A stretch of DNA of 64,000 nucleotides from Pseudomonadota bacterium. Its GTDB lineage: Bacteria > Desulfobacterota > Binatia > Binatales > Binataceae. The position numbers and the translations under genes were made by a program. The notes under the pieces are model-generated. The model saw nothing but the letters and a program-made list of their open reading frames with translations. It was not told where the DNA came from and did not search any database. Below are positions 41,569 to 51,147 of the stretch, piece by piece (the first letter of the stretch is position 1; each line of letters opens with the position of its first letter). The DNA lies in assembly GCA_021323675.1 (NCBI GenBank), contig JAJPKP010000070.1:62001-126000 (forward strand), read 5' to 3'.

Positions 41569-44532
41569 ATGCCATCGTCGCGCGAACTCAGGCCCGAGCT
41601 GCGAGCGCTCGCTGAGACGCTTCGGCACAAGCTTGGCCCGTTCCCGGCGGGTTCACTCGATGCGATCGTCGTGGAGCGCGCTCCCGACGAACGCCTTGCG
41701 CTCGCCGGATTGATCCAGCTCGCCGAAACCTCGCCCGAAATTCTGTCGTCCGTGCTCGCGGATAATGAAGCGGCCGGCGATCTGATCGCGTGCCTCGGCG
41801 CATCGGAACTGCTCACCACTGAACTAAGCGCCGCCGGAGACCGATGGCCGGAGATTTTCGGCGATGCGCGCCGCGGCTCGTTCGACTCGATCCGCGCGGC
41901 TATCCGATGCTCCCCGGTCGGCGGCCAGACGCGGCAGGATGCGGCGGCGGCGCTCGCGCAATTCAAGCGCCGCGAGTTCGCAAAGATCGCCATCGCCGAT
42001 CTCCTGCGCACGATCGAGGTCCCCGAAACCGCCGCCCTGATGTCCGCGCTTGCCGACGAATGCATCCGCGCCGGACTCGATTGCGTCAAGCGCCTGATGG
42101 GCCCGCGCGCCGATCAGGCGGGAGAGTTCTGCGTGCTCGCGATGGGCAAGCTGGGCGCCAACGAGCTCAACCTCAGCTCCGATATCGACCTCGTTTACCT
42201 CTACGAGGCGCGCGATCCGCAGGCGGCCGCCGTCGCCGCCGCGCGGATGGGCGAGATGCTGACCGAGATTCTTTCCAGCGGATGCTTTCGCGTCGATCTG
42301 CGGCTCAGGCCGGGCGGACGCAACTCGCCCCTGGTCGCATCGTTCGAGGGCGCGCTCAGCTTCTACCAGAACTACGGCCAGACGTGGGAGCGCGCGGCGC
42401 TGCTGCGCGCGCGGCCGGTGGCGGGCGCCGTCGCGCTCGGCGATCGGATGATCGCCGAGCTTGCCAACTTCGTGTACCGCCGTTTTCTCGATTTCGACAC
42501 GCTTAAGCAGCTCCGCGCGATGAAGCATCAGATCGAAGCCGAGCTGAGATCGCCCGCGATGGTCGAGCGGAATATCAAGCTCGGACGCGGCGGAATTCGC
42601 GAACTCGAATTCGTCGCGCATGCCCTTACCCTCATCTATGGCGGGCGCGATCCGCGAATCCGCACCGGAAACGCGCTGACCGCCCTCCGGCTCCTCGACA
42701 CCTATGGCTATATGGCGCCAGAACGCGCCACCGCCCTCGCTGAGGCTTACGTCCTGCTCCGCGATGTCGAGCACAAACTGCAGGTTGCAGCCGGGATGCA
42801 GACGCAGACCCTTCCCGCCGATGAGACCGCGATGCGCGCGCTCGCCGCGCGCATGGGCTTCGGCAAGGACGATTCCGCCGCAAGGCGGCTTGCCGAAGCG
42901 CTGAACCATCGCCGCGAGCTGGTCGCCTCGCAGTTCCGCGAGACCCTGGCTGGCGGCGAGGAGCAGGCGCGGCCCGCCGTGTCGCCACAGGCTGCCGCCG
43001 CATGGGAGCACGCGACGGAACGCAACGTGACCGTCCCGCTGCTCGCACATCTTGGCTATGCGCGTCCGCAAGAGAGCGCCGCCCATCTCGAGGCGCTGTG
43101 GCTCGGCGCCGAGCATTGGCCGCACAGTCCGCGCCGCAGAGAACTGCTCGATGCGCTCGGGCCGCTTCTGATCGACGAGATGCGATCGCTGGCCGATCCC
43201 GACCTCGCGATTATGAACCTCGCTGAATTCATCGCCGCGGTCGGCGCGCGGACCTCGTTTCTCGCTCTCCTCGAACAACATCCCGCCACCCGCAGGGTCT
43301 TGCTCCGCCTGTTCGCATCAAGCCGCTACCTCTCGACCATCTTCATCCGCCATCCCGATATGCTCGATACCCTGGTCCGATCCGACCTCGTCCGCGCGCG
43401 GCGGACTCTGGCCGAGCTGAAAGAGGAAGTCTCCGGCCTGGTCGGCGCGAGTCCCGATTTCGAGGGGCGGCTCGATGCGCTCCGCGCCTTCCGCCATCAG
43501 GAGTTCCTGCGGGTCGCGATCGCCGATCTCGCCGGCGACCTGCAGCTTCCCGAGGTCGAAACCGAGCTGACCAATCTCGCCGAGGCGGTGCTGGCCGAGT
43601 CGCTGGCGGTGGCCCGCGCGGAAGTCGCCGCACGCGGGCCCATACCGCCGTCGCTTCGGATGGCGGTGCTGGCGATGGGCAGATTCGGTTCCGGCGAGAT
43701 GACCTACAACTCCGACCTCGACCTGATCTTCGTGTACCACCATCCGGAAGGCGCGGCGTCGGGCGCCGGCGCAATCGCGGCGCGAATCGCGCAGAAGCTC
43801 ATCGCGGTCCTCGAATCGCGCACCCGCGAAGGATACGCATACAAGCTCGATCTGCGCCTCAGGCCCTCCGGCAATCAGGGCCCGCTCGTCACCTCGCTCG
43901 AAGGCTTCATCTCATACCATCGCGAGAGCAGCGCGGTATGGGAGCGCCAGGCGCTGGTCCGCGCGCGCGTAGTCGCGGGAGATCCAAGCCTCGGCGCCGA
44001 AGTCGAACGCGCCCGTCAGGAATTCGTCTTTGCGCGGGGCCTCGATGCCAAAGGCGTCGCGGAGATCGCCGCGATGCGCGAGCGGATGGCAAACGAGATC
44101 GGCGCCGAGGACAAGCATCGCCTCAATCTCAAGCAGGGGCGGGGCGGACTGGTCGATGTCGAGTTCATCACGCAGATGATGGCGCTGAGGCATGGCCGCG
44201 ACTATCCGGCGCTGCGCGCCCGCAACACGCGCGCCCTGCTCGGCGCTCTTCACGATACCGCGCTGATGGCGCCGGCGGATGCCGCCAGCCTCGCCGACAA
44301 TTTTCAGTTCCTCGCGCGCCTGGAGAATCGCCTCCGGATCGAAAGCGATCAGCCCGCATGGGCGGTGCCCACCGACCACGCCGCGCTGCTCCCGCTCGCG
44401 CGCAAGATGGGCTTCGAGGGCGAAGCCGCGCCCGAGCGCCTGCTCGAAGAACTGCGCCGCCGCCGCGCCCAAATCCACGAAATCTTCGAACGCTGCTTCA
44501 CCTCCGAATCCGCCGCTCAACCGCCCGCATAA
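41569..44532 (+). CDS. glnE: Glutamine synthetase adenylyltransferase/deadenylase, 987 aa
   Basis: Both nucleotidyltransferase halves are clear. The N-terminal (deadenylase) half has 'MGKLGANELNLSSDIDLVYL' and G-R-G-G-I-R-E-L-E-F-V. The C-terminal (adenylylase) half has 'MGRFGSGEMTYNSDLDLIFV' and G-R-G-G-L-V-D-V-E-F-I. The length is normal. It adenylylates and deadenylylates glutamine synthetase in response to PII. The start is ATG 41569, or TTG 41566. It precedes chrA by 61 nt without clear functional link. Confidence 0.96.
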   Translation: MPSSRELRPELRALAETLRHKLGPFPAGSLDAIVVERAPDERLALAGLIQLAETSPEILSSVLADNEAAGDLIACLGASELLTTELSAAGDRWPEIFGDARRGSFDSIRAAIRCSPVGGQTRQDAAAALAQFKRREFAKIAIADLLRTIEVPETAALMSALADECIRAGLDCVKRLMGPRADQAGEFCVLAMGKLGANELNLSSDIDLVYLYEARDPQAAAVAAARMGEMLTEILSSGCFRVDLRLRPGGRNSPLVASFEGALSFYQNYGQTWERAALLRARPVAGAVALGDRMIAELANFVYRRFLDFDTLKQLRAMKHQIEAELRSPAMVERNIKLGRGGIRELEFVAHALTLIYGGRDPRIRTGNALTALRLLDTYGYMAPERATALAEAYVLLRDVEHKLQVAAGMQTQTLPADETAMRALAARMGFGKDDSAARRLAEALNHRRELVASQFRETLAGGEEQARPAVSPQAAAAWEHATERNVTVPLLAHLGYARPQESAAHLEALWLGAEHWPHSPRRRELLDALGPLLIDEMRSLADPDLAIMNLAEFIAAVGARTSFLALLEQHPATRRVLLRLFASSRYLSTIFIRHPDMLDTLVRSDLVRARRTLAELKEEVSGLVGASPDFEGRLDALRAFRHQEFLRVAIADLAGDLQLPEVETELTNLAEAVLAESLAVARAEVAARGPIPPSLRMAVLAMGRFGSGEMTYNSDLDLIFVYHHPEGAASGAGAIAARIAQKLIAVLESRTREGYAYKLDLRLRPSGNQGPLVTSLEGFISYHRESSAVWERQALVRARVVAGDPSLGAEVERARQEFVFARGLDAKGVAEIAAMRERMANEIGAEDKHRLNLKQGRGGLVDVEFITQMMALRHGRDYPALRARNTRALLGALHDTALMAPADAASLADNFQFLARLENRLRIESDQPAWAVPTDHAALLPLARKMGFEGEAAPERLLEELRRRRAQIHEIFERCFTSESAAQPPA

Positions 44533-44593
44533 GCCGAAGGCAAAGTACGCGAGCCGTTTCCCGAACTTGCTCGACGGCGAATGGAGACGTCTC

Positions 44594-45790
44594 ATGACCC
44601 TGGAAGAAGCCCGCCCGCGGCACCCCGCAACGCCCAGCGCATCGTCCGTCTCGGAGTTGAAGCAAATCGCACTGTCTTTCCTGCGGCTTGGCACGATCGC
44701 CTTCGGCGGACCGGCCGCGCATATCGCGATGATGGAGGAAGAGTTCGTTCGGCGGCGTGGATGGGTGTCTCGCGCGGATTTTCTCGACGTGCTTGGCGCG
44801 TCCAATCTCATCCCCGGGCCAAGTTCGACCGAGATGGCCATTCACATCGGCCATCAGCGCGCGGGATGGAGAGGGCTCGTGATTGCGGGCGTCTGCTTCA
44901 TCGTTCCCGCGATGTTGATCGTCATGATCTGCGCATGGGCTTACGCCGCGTTCGGATCGCTTCCTCAGGTCCAGAGCGTCATGTACGGCGTAAAGCCGGT
45001 GATCATCGCGGTCGTGGTTCAGGCCCTGTGGGGATTGGCGCGCGGCGCCGTGAAGAACCGGTTTCTTGCCGCCATTGGCCTGATCGCCACGGTGGCCGCT
45101 CTTTCCGGCGGAAACGTTCTGATCGTATTGCTGGCTGCCGGCGCGATTGCCGCGGCCAGGGTCTGGCTTTCGGAGAAAGCTGCCGGCGGTTTTGCCGCCG
45201 GATTGCCAGCCGGCAAACACCTGATCGCCTCCGCATCGTCCGTGATCGTGGCGGCGCCAATAAGCATGTTAGGGCTCTTTCTGATTTTTCTAAAATTCGG
45301 AGCGGTCATCTTCGGCAGCGGCTATGTCCTGCTCGCGTTTCTTCAAGCCGACCTCGTGAGCCGCCTGCATTGGCTCACGCAAAGCCAGTTGCTCGACGCG
45401 GTTGCCGTCGGCCAGGTGACGCCGGGCCCCGTATTCACGACTGTCACCTTTATCGGCTATCTGCTCGGAGGAATTCCGGGTGCGATAGTGGCGACCGTCG
45501 GCATCTTCTTGCCCGGCTTTCTCTTCGTCGCCGCCAGCCGGCCGTTAATTCCTCGAATTCGGTCTTCGAAGATCGCGGGAGCATTTCTCGACGGCGTGAA
45601 TGTCGGGGCGGTTGCCTTGATGATCGCCGTTAGCTGGCAATTGGGCCGTGCCGCCATCTTTGATTTTTCAAGCGGGGCAGTCGCGATTTGCAGCGCCATC
45701 GGCCTCATCTTTTTCCGCATCAATTCAGCCTGGCTGGTCCTGGCCGGCGCCCTGATTGGAATCGCGCAAATGAGCTATTTCAGCGGATGA
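44594..45790 (+). CDS. chrA: Chromate transporter ChrA, two-domain type, 398 aa
   Basis: A long-type CHR protein with two homologous halves of about 190 residues, each with five to six membrane helices. Half one has 'AFGGPAAHIAMMEEEFVRR' and 'SNLIPGPSSTEMAIHIG'; half two has 'FGSGYVLLAFLQADLV' and 'AVGQVTPGPVFTTVTFIG'. These are the paired CHR motifs. It exports chromate (or a related anion) from the cytosol in the inner membrane. The ATG at 44594 is used because the frame upstream is inside glnE. Confidence 0.92.
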   Translation: MTLEEARPRHPATPSASSVSELKQIALSFLRLGTIAFGGPAAHIAMMEEEFVRRRGWVSRADFLDVLGASNLIPGPSSTEMAIHIGHQRAGWRGLVIAGVCFIVPAMLIVMICAWAYAAFGSLPQVQSVMYGVKPVIIAVVVQALWGLARGAVKNRFLAAIGLIATVAALSGGNVLIVLLAAGAIAAARVWLSEKAAGGFAAGLPAGKHLIASASSVIVAAPISMLGLFLIFLKFGAVIFGSGYVLLAFLQADLVSRLHWLTQSQLLDAVAVGQVTPGPVFTTVTFIGYLLGGIPGAIVATVGIFLPGFLFVAASRPLIPRIRSSKIAGAFLDGVNVGAVALMIAVSWQLGRAAIFDFSSGAVAICSAIGLIFFRINSAWLVLAGALIGIAQMSYFSG

Positions 45791-46013
45791 CCAAGCGCTG
45801 AACCGCACAGCACTCTCCGGCGCGAATCTGGTTTTTGCATCGAACAGCGACAAAGACCGCGGCGGGTTCTCGCAACGAAATGCCGCCTTGCCTTTGCCGG
45901 TTGTGGCATGCAGAATCCGCGGGAGCCAGCCATCCGCGATCACCTGACTGTCGGTTTAATCCGAGTGACGTTGCCGATGCGGCCGCACCGGATGCGAGTT
46001 GAAGAGGCGCGCA

Positions 46014-47846
46014 ATGCACAGGAGGAAGTTCATCAAGGCGGCGGCCGCCGTCGCTCTTCAACCCTTTGTGCTGCCGCACTTTTCGCCGGACCTCACAGCT
46101 CGCGCCGCGGTGCGGCCAGAGCCGCTTCGGCGCGTTCGGCCCTCAGACGCCGCATGGCCATCCCAGGCCGAGTGGGACGCGTTGGCGCGTGCGACGGAAG
46201 GCCGTCTCATCAAAGTGCAATCGCCGCTCGATGCGTGCCGCGCCGATCCCGGCGGACAAGCCTGCCTGCGCCTCTTCCACGAACTTAAAAATCCTTATTA
46301 CGCCGAGGACGATCCCGCGTTGACGCAGACCTGCGGCTGGCTGGATGCCTGGACGGCGCATCCCAGCGTGTACGGCGTGGAAGCGCGGAGCGCGGCGGAC
46401 GTGGCCGCCGCCGTGAACTTTGCGCGTGACAGGAATCTCAGGCTCGTAGTCAAAGGAGCAGGGCATAGCTACCTCGGTACCTCGAACGCGCCAGACTCGC
46501 TTCTGATCTGGACGCACGCGATGGACCAGATCGTCCTGCATGATGCGTTCGTCGCGCAGGGATGCGCGGGGCGGCAACCGCCCTCGCCCGCGGTGTCGGT
46601 TGGCGCGGGCGCAATCTGGATTCATGTTTACAACGAGGTCACGACGAAGGCCGCGCGCTATGTCCAGGGCGGAGGATGCGCGACGGTGGGCGTCGCCGGA
46701 CTGGTGCTGGGCGGAGGATTCGGCAGTTATTCGAAGAACTACGGAACGGCGGCCGCAAGCCTGCTCGAGGCGGAGATCGTAACGGCGGACGGTTCCGTGC
46801 GGATCGCCAATCCGTGCATCAATTCCGACCTGTTCTGGGCGCTGAAGGGCGGGGGCGGAGGCACCTTTGGCGTTGCAACTCGCCTGACGCTTCGCACTCA
46901 TCCGCTCCCCAAATTTTTCGGGTTTGTCGCCGTCACCATTCAAGCCGCTTCCGGCGACGCGTTTTCGTGGCTGGTCGATCGATTCGTGGATTTTTACGCC
47001 GAGCGCCTCAACAATCCGCATTGGGGCGAGATTGCCAATGTCGGGCCCGATAACGTGCTCGACATTCAGATGTCGTTTCAGGGATTGACCGAGCGGGAGG
47101 CGCAGGCGCTCTGGCAGCCTTTTCTCGGATGGGTTCAGGGGCGTCCCCGCGACTTTTCCCTTACGGCGGCGCCGATAATCCGCGCTATCCCCGCGCAGAA
47201 GCGCTGGGATGCGGCGTTCATCAGAGCACAGGCGCCTTGGGCGATTCGCGAAGACGATCGCGCCGGAGCGCCGAAGGAGAACGTGTACTGGTCAGCCAAC
47301 GTCAGCGAGGCCGGACACTTTATCTACGCGTACGCTTCGAGGTGGCTTCCGAGTTCGCTGCTGCGGGCAGACCAGCGCCGGCATCTCGCGCAGGGACTGA
47401 TCGCCGCCGCACGCCATTCAAAGGTCGAAATTCACTTTCAAAAGGGATTGGCGGGCGCATCCGAAGACGCGATTTCCCGAACCAGGGATTCGTGCACCAA
47501 TCCCGATGTCGTTGACGCGTTTGCACTGGCCATAACCGGCAGTGAAGGGCCGCCGGCGTTCCCAGGCCTCGATGGTCATCAACCAGAGCTTCCCGTCGCC
47601 CGCAAAAACGCCGCCGCGGTCGGCAGAGCGATGGCGGAACTCAGGCGGCTGGCGCCGGATGCCGGATCATACGTGGCGGAAAGCGACTACTTCCTGAGCA
47701 ACTGGCAGAGCTCTTATTGGGGGCAAAATTACAAACGGCTTCGCGCCATAAAGGACAAATACGATCCCTCCGGGCTGTTCTTCGTGCATCACGGAGTCGG
47801 AAGCGAGGACTGGAGCGCCGACGGGTTCACCCGCCTGGCCGATTAG
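46014..47846 (+). CDS. Tat-exported FAD-linked oxidase, berberine-bridge type, 610 aa
   Basis: ATG 46014 follows GAAGAGG. The N-terminus M-H-R-R-K-F-I-K-A-A-A-A is a twin-arginine signal. The FAD-binding type 4 domain is shown by V-K-G-A-G-H-S-Y-L-G (flavin-His motif), 'GGGFGSYSKNYGTAAASLLE' and 'WALKGGGGGTFGVATRLTL'. The C-terminus Y-D-P-S-G-L-F-F-V-H-H is the berberine-bridge closing motif. It oxidises a small molecule with O2 (for example a sugar or phenolic compound) in the periplasm. The substrate is unknown. Two hundred bases of featureless DNA lie upstream. Confidence 0.86.
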   Translation: MHRRKFIKAAAAVALQPFVLPHFSPDLTARAAVRPEPLRRVRPSDAAWPSQAEWDALARATEGRLIKVQSPLDACRADPGGQACLRLFHELKNPYYAEDDPALTQTCGWLDAWTAHPSVYGVEARSAADVAAAVNFARDRNLRLVVKGAGHSYLGTSNAPDSLLIWTHAMDQIVLHDAFVAQGCAGRQPPSPAVSVGAGAIWIHVYNEVTTKAARYVQGGGCATVGVAGLVLGGGFGSYSKNYGTAAASLLEAEIVTADGSVRIANPCINSDLFWALKGGGGGTFGVATRLTLRTHPLPKFFGFVAVTIQAASGDAFSWLVDRFVDFYAERLNNPHWGEIANVGPDNVLDIQMSFQGLTEREAQALWQPFLGWVQGRPRDFSLTAAPIIRAIPAQKRWDAAFIRAQAPWAIREDDRAGAPKENVYWSANVSEAGHFIYAYASRWLPSSLLRADQRRHLAQGLIAAARHSKVEIHFQKGLAGASEDAISRTRDSCTNPDVVDAFALAITGSEGPPAFPGLDGHQPELPVARKNAAAVGRAMAELRRLAPDAGSYVAESDYFLSNWQSSYWGQNYKRLRAIKDKYDPSGLFFVHHGVGSEDWSADGFTRLAD

Positions 47847-47865
47847 CAAATCGGTGCGCCTCCCT

Positions 47866-47875
47866 GGGGGGGGGG
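47866..47875. repeat. G10 homopolymer tract
   Basis: Ten consecutive G lie 20 nt after the BBE-oxidase stop and 15 nt before the stop of the DUF6968 gene. A second G10 is at 11943-11952. Both are intergenic. They could be slippage-prone sites or assembly artefacts. Confidence 0.6.
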
Positions 47876-47889
47876 CTCCATCGAAGGCT

Positions 47890-48384
47890 TCAGTCCGAGC
47901 GGCGCTGCCGTCGTTTCGACGACGTCCTCAAGCACGAAGCCGCTTTTTCGGCGGCTTCCGCGGCCATCTGCGCTCTTATGATCTTCACGCGAAACTTCCG
48001 CGTTCGCCGTTGCTCGCGGAGGACGAATTGTTCGAGCCGCCGCTCAAACTCTTCGCCAAATTCCGACGGCGTCTGCCGTGGAATTCCGCCGGCAAGATGC
48101 AGGACGGAATCGCCGCGCCACGCGAGACAACACGGCGCCTGCTTCAGCGCGTTGCGCAGAACTCCGATCCCCACCAGCAGCGCCTGCAGCGAATCGACGC
48201 CCCCCCCGAATTCAAAAATCGGATGAGGACCCAGGCCGTCGATACGAACGACGCACTGCCAGTCCCCCGATCGCATCCGCCGAGGCGTGCCGACCGAAGC
48301 TATGATTCGCCTCTTCGGATCGCTCGCATCGGTAAGCTCGCGCCTCGCGACGATCCGGCCCATCCTGGCTTTCGTTGCAAACAT
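47890..48384 (-). CDS. DUF6968-like small protein, 164 aa
   Basis: The pattern 'VRIDGLGPHPIFEFGGG' then 'DSLQALLVGIGVLRNAL' matches a widespread small family (DUF6968-like) that is often seen in accessory regions. An internal ATG at 48361-48363 (M-G-R-I-V-A-R-R-E-L-T) fits the family start better than 48384. The C-terminal 60 residues are basic. Function unknown. Confidence 0.68.
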   Translation of the reverse strand: MFATKARMGRIVARRELTDASDPKRRIIASVGTPRRMRSGDWQCVVRIDGLGPHPIFEFGGGVDSLQALLVGIGVLRNALKQAPCCLAWRGDSVLHLAGGIPRQTPSEFGEEFERRLEQFVLREQRRTRKFRVKIIRAQMAAEAAEKAASCLRTSSKRRQRRSD

Positions 48385-48635
48385 ATCGGCACAAATACCT
48401 CTTTTGTAATGCGCGCTTTCGAGTCCTGCCGCCCGGCATTCCCGTTTCCATTTCTTTGGGACGTCTCCGCGGAACTGCGCCCATATCGCGGGATGTTCCG
48501 CGGCGTCAAGACATGGCTACAGGTGATCTGTGTCGATGATGACTAAGAGTGTATCGAGCGACATTCGACGAGGCCTTCAGTCGGCGTTGACAACGTGCGC
48601 CGCGGCAGACAAAGGAGGGAAGCGAAAGGGACGCA

Positions 48636-49073
48636 ATGAGCAAGAGCGGATCTCGAAAAGAAAAGTATCCTTCTCAGTTGATCGACGCGAGAATCAGGGA
48701 GCTCGGCGATTGGCGGGGCGCGATGCTCTCGCGGCTGCGCGTACTGATCAAGGAAGCCGACCCCGAGGTCGTCGAGGAGTGGAAATGGAGAGGCGTTCCC
48801 GTGTGGTCGCACGCCGGACTCATCTGCACCGGCGAGACTTACAAGAACGTCGTGAAGATGACCTTCGCGAGGGGAGCAGCGCTGAACGACCCCGCGCGCC
48901 TATTCAACTCCAGCCTCGACGGCAACACCAGGCGCGCCATCGACTTTCACGAGGGCGACAAGATCAAAGAGAAGGCGTTGAAGGCTCTGATCCGCGCAGC
49001 CATAACGCTGAATACCTCGCGGATGTCATCGAAGCCGCGGCGCCCCGCCACGACTGGCCGAGACGGAGCTTAA
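48636..49073 (+). CDS. DUF1801 (YdhG-like) protein, 145 aa
   Basis: 'DWRGAMLSRLRVLIKEADPE' and 'VEEWKWRGVPVWSHAGLICT' followed by 'KMTFARGAALNDPARLF' match the DUF1801/YdhG family. Members may bind iron or small ligands, but the function is not firmly known. GGAGGGAAGCG lies upstream. The C-terminus (S-S-K-P-R-R-P-A-T-T-G-R) extends beyond the fold. Confidence 0.85.
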   Translation: MSKSGSRKEKYPSQLIDARIRELGDWRGAMLSRLRVLIKEADPEVVEEWKWRGVPVWSHAGLICTGETYKNVVKMTFARGAALNDPARLFNSSLDGNTRRAIDFHEGDKIKEKALKALIRAAITLNTSRMSSKPRRPATTGRDGA

Positions 49074-49129
49074 GTTTGACGGATCCGTGGAGCTTGCGCT
49101 GGCGTGAGTGTGTTGCCCGAGGTCGCGCG

Positions 49130-49201
49130 AAAGAAGTGCTTTGCCTGAAGGGCGGGACGGGCATCAATTTGTTCATGCGCGACAAGAGCTTATTGAACTA
49201 A
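49130..49201 (+). pseudogene. Remnant of AbiEii-type nucleotidyltransferase, N-terminal piece
   Basis: In one frame this stretch reads E-V-L-C-L-K-G-G-T-G-I-N-L-F-M-R-D and then hits a stop. The motif (F/L)KGGTxINLF(x)RD is the N-terminal nucleotide-binding signature of AbiEii-like toxin proteins. Only about 25 residues remain. A C-terminal remnant of the same family lies on the opposite strand at 52038-52480. Confidence 0.45.
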
Positions 49202-49264
49202 ATGGCGATAGTGCCGTGTGCCGGTAGTTCGCCGGACTCCCAAAGCAGCCACGCGTGTCGTGTC

Positions 49265-49921
49265 CTACGCCTGCTGGGCGTCGATCGCTGCGAGGTCCGG
49301 CCAGAGTTGATTCAGCGCCGCATCGAGCGAATGCGTTTTCAAATCCGCGAACTGCGCCTCGCTGTGAGCACGCCTGGCCAGCGCCAGCAGGCGGGGATGC
49401 TCGCGTGCGTACCTTTCTACTACGCTCCCGTTCGGCTTGTGCTCCACGAACCAGAGCAACGGAAGCAATTCGCAGAACACGCAAATGGGACCGCCGATCG
49501 GACCGCGCCGAACCGGCCAGCGACGCGCGATGAACTCGTTGAGTTCCGCGAGTCGCGAGATTCCGTCCCATAGCCGGTCTCTGGCCGCATACGCGACCGT
49601 CCCGACGTTGCTCGTCACAATCGCCATCGAGCACAGAGGGCAGGATTCGAGCGTCGTCCAAAGCGTATGGTTCTGATAGTTACCCGGAGTCAACTGCGCT
49701 AGAACATCGAGTTCGGCGTGGGCGATATAAGTCGACCGAAGCCTTCCCGGCGGCGCGTCCAGGTCCGCCACGCGATTTCGTCCCACCGCGATCAAACGCC
49801 CGCGCGGATCCGTCAGAACCGCGCCCACTCCCATGTTCCCGCCGACATGCGCCTCCCACGCCATCGCCATCGCCGCCCGCCACGGCTCTTCCAGGCCTGA
49901 CCATCGAGCGTCCCTTGTCAT
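49265..49921 (-). CDS. Cytidine/deoxycytidylate-deaminase-family protein, 218 aa
   Basis: The start is the ATG 49919-49921 (M-T-R-D-A-R-W-S-G). Zinc/catalytic motif Y-I-A-H-A-E-L-D-V-L (HAE) and L-E-S-C-P-L-C-S-M-A-I (PCxxC-type: S-C-P-L-C) are present. The family deaminates nucleosides, bases, riboflavin precursors or tRNA. The C-terminus is longer than in CDA. The substrate is unknown. The frame upstream of this ATG has no family homology. Confidence 0.85.
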   Translation of the reverse strand: MTRDARWSGLEEPWRAAMAMAWEAHVGGNMGVGAVLTDPRGRLIAVGRNRVADLDAPPGRLRSTYIAHAELDVLAQLTPGNYQNHTLWTTLESCPLCSMAIVTSNVGTVAYAARDRLWDGISRLAELNEFIARRWPVRRGPIGGPICVFCELLPLLWFVEHKPNGSVVERYAREHPRLLALARRAHSEAQFADLKTHSLDAALNQLWPDLAAIDAQQA

Positions 49922-50090
49922 CAGGGGAATCCTCTTCCTCACCTTAGCCGGTTGGCGCGCGGCTCGGTAGTTTGACTGTCGGATAAGATGCGGATTCCGC
50001 GTTTCTCGCAAATCTGGCAGGATTGCGTGGGCGTGACGGATGTGGTCGGCTCGATCGCACCCGAAGCCTGCCGAATCGGAAGATTTGCTC

Positions 50091-50975
50091 ATGACCTTCA
50101 CTCTTACCCGCGAACAGCACGACGAGTTCAGGCGAGACGGCATCCTGAGGCTCGATGGCTTGTTGTCGGCCGAGGGAGTGCGGCGCGCACGCGAAGCCGT
50201 GTTGCGGCCGCTCGAGCGGATGGGACTTTGGAAAGCCGGCCGATGGCATCTTGATGCCGTGCCTGAACCGCGATGGCCGGAGACGGGCCTCAAGACGTCT
50301 CAGGTGATCGGCAACCGGCATCCCGAACTGGCGGCATTGGTCGAGGAACCGACGCTCTCGGCGGCGGTCGATGCGCTCCTGGAGGGCCGACCTTACGAGC
50401 GGCCCGGGCCAAATCGCCGGCCACAGGCGCTCTTCACCTTGCCGAACGCACGGACATGGACCGTTCCATCTCATTGGCATTCGGACAGTCCGCGGCTTGC
50501 GAGCGGGCAAAGCGCCGGCGTGCAGTTGTTCGCATTCCTTGATCGCGTCGATGCCGGCGGCGGTGGCACGCTCGCGATTGCCGGTTCGCATCATCTCCTG
50601 AATCACGGGCGATCCATCAGACCTTCAGAGTTCGGAAAGCTCCTGCGCACCGAGCCATTCTTCGCCGAGCTGCTGGGCGCGGGGGACAATCCGCAGGGCC
50701 GCCCTGATTTGCCGCATCGTACGGGCGATGTCGGCAACGTGCGGCTGCGGCTCGTCGAGATGACCGGCATTCCGGGCGATGTCTGGCTGATGGACTTGCG
50801 CGTGCTGCACGCGGCCGCACCCAACGCCTCCGACCGCCCGCGCATGATGCTGACCTTTCGTTACGAACGTTCGGACCTGTTGCGCGAAGTAGCGGACGCA
50901 TGGGGATGGAATCGTGACGCGCGCCCAACTCATTCGAGGACGCGCGAAGACCGCCGGCGCAGAAGAACCAATTGA
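50091..50975 (+). CDS. Phytanoyl-CoA dioxygenase (PhyH)-family protein, 294 aa
   Basis: The start is ATG 50091 (M-T-F-T-L-T-R-E-Q-H). Fe(II) ligands H-W-H-S-D (HxD) and the distal His in V-L-H-A-A-A-P-N are present, as is the 2-oxoglutarate-binding Arg in R-P-R-M-M-L-T-F-R. This is a 2-oxoglutarate-dependent hydroxylase. Substrates in this family vary widely. It diverges from the deaminase gene with 169 nt between. Confidence 0.83.
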   Translation: MTFTLTREQHDEFRRDGILRLDGLLSAEGVRRAREAVLRPLERMGLWKAGRWHLDAVPEPRWPETGLKTSQVIGNRHPELAALVEEPTLSAAVDALLEGRPYERPGPNRRPQALFTLPNARTWTVPSHWHSDSPRLASGQSAGVQLFAFLDRVDAGGGGTLAIAGSHHLLNHGRSIRPSEFGKLLRTEPFFAELLGAGDNPQGRPDLPHRTGDVGNVRLRLVEMTGIPGDVWLMDLRVLHAAAPNASDRPRMMLTFRYERSDLLREVADAWGWNRDARPTHSRTREDRRRRRTN

Positions 50976-51147
50976 CCGCGGGGACGACGGGCGCTGGCCT
51001 CGTTGACGGGCGAGATGCGAATGCGGCCAGCGACGCGCGGCGTGATGGGTGAATGCGAAAAGCGCATCCGCGCTTCGCGCGATCGTTTGCGGATGCCGCC
51101 CGAGTCAGGCAAAGTCCTATCCGCCTTCTCCCCATGAAGACCCGGCG

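Noticed and set aside
41824-43281. 485-codon minus-strand open frame
   Set aside because: Antisense shadow of glnE.
45791-46013. Gap before the BBE oxidase examined for a gene or RNA
   Set aside because: No ribosome-binding site plus ORF, no hairpin and no promoter of quality seen.
48530-49201. 223-codon plus ORF as a single protein
   Set aside because: Most of it is the shadow of the DUF1801 gene. Only the last 25 codons, with the K-G-G-T-G-I-N-L-F motif, are meaningful, and these are recorded as a remnant.
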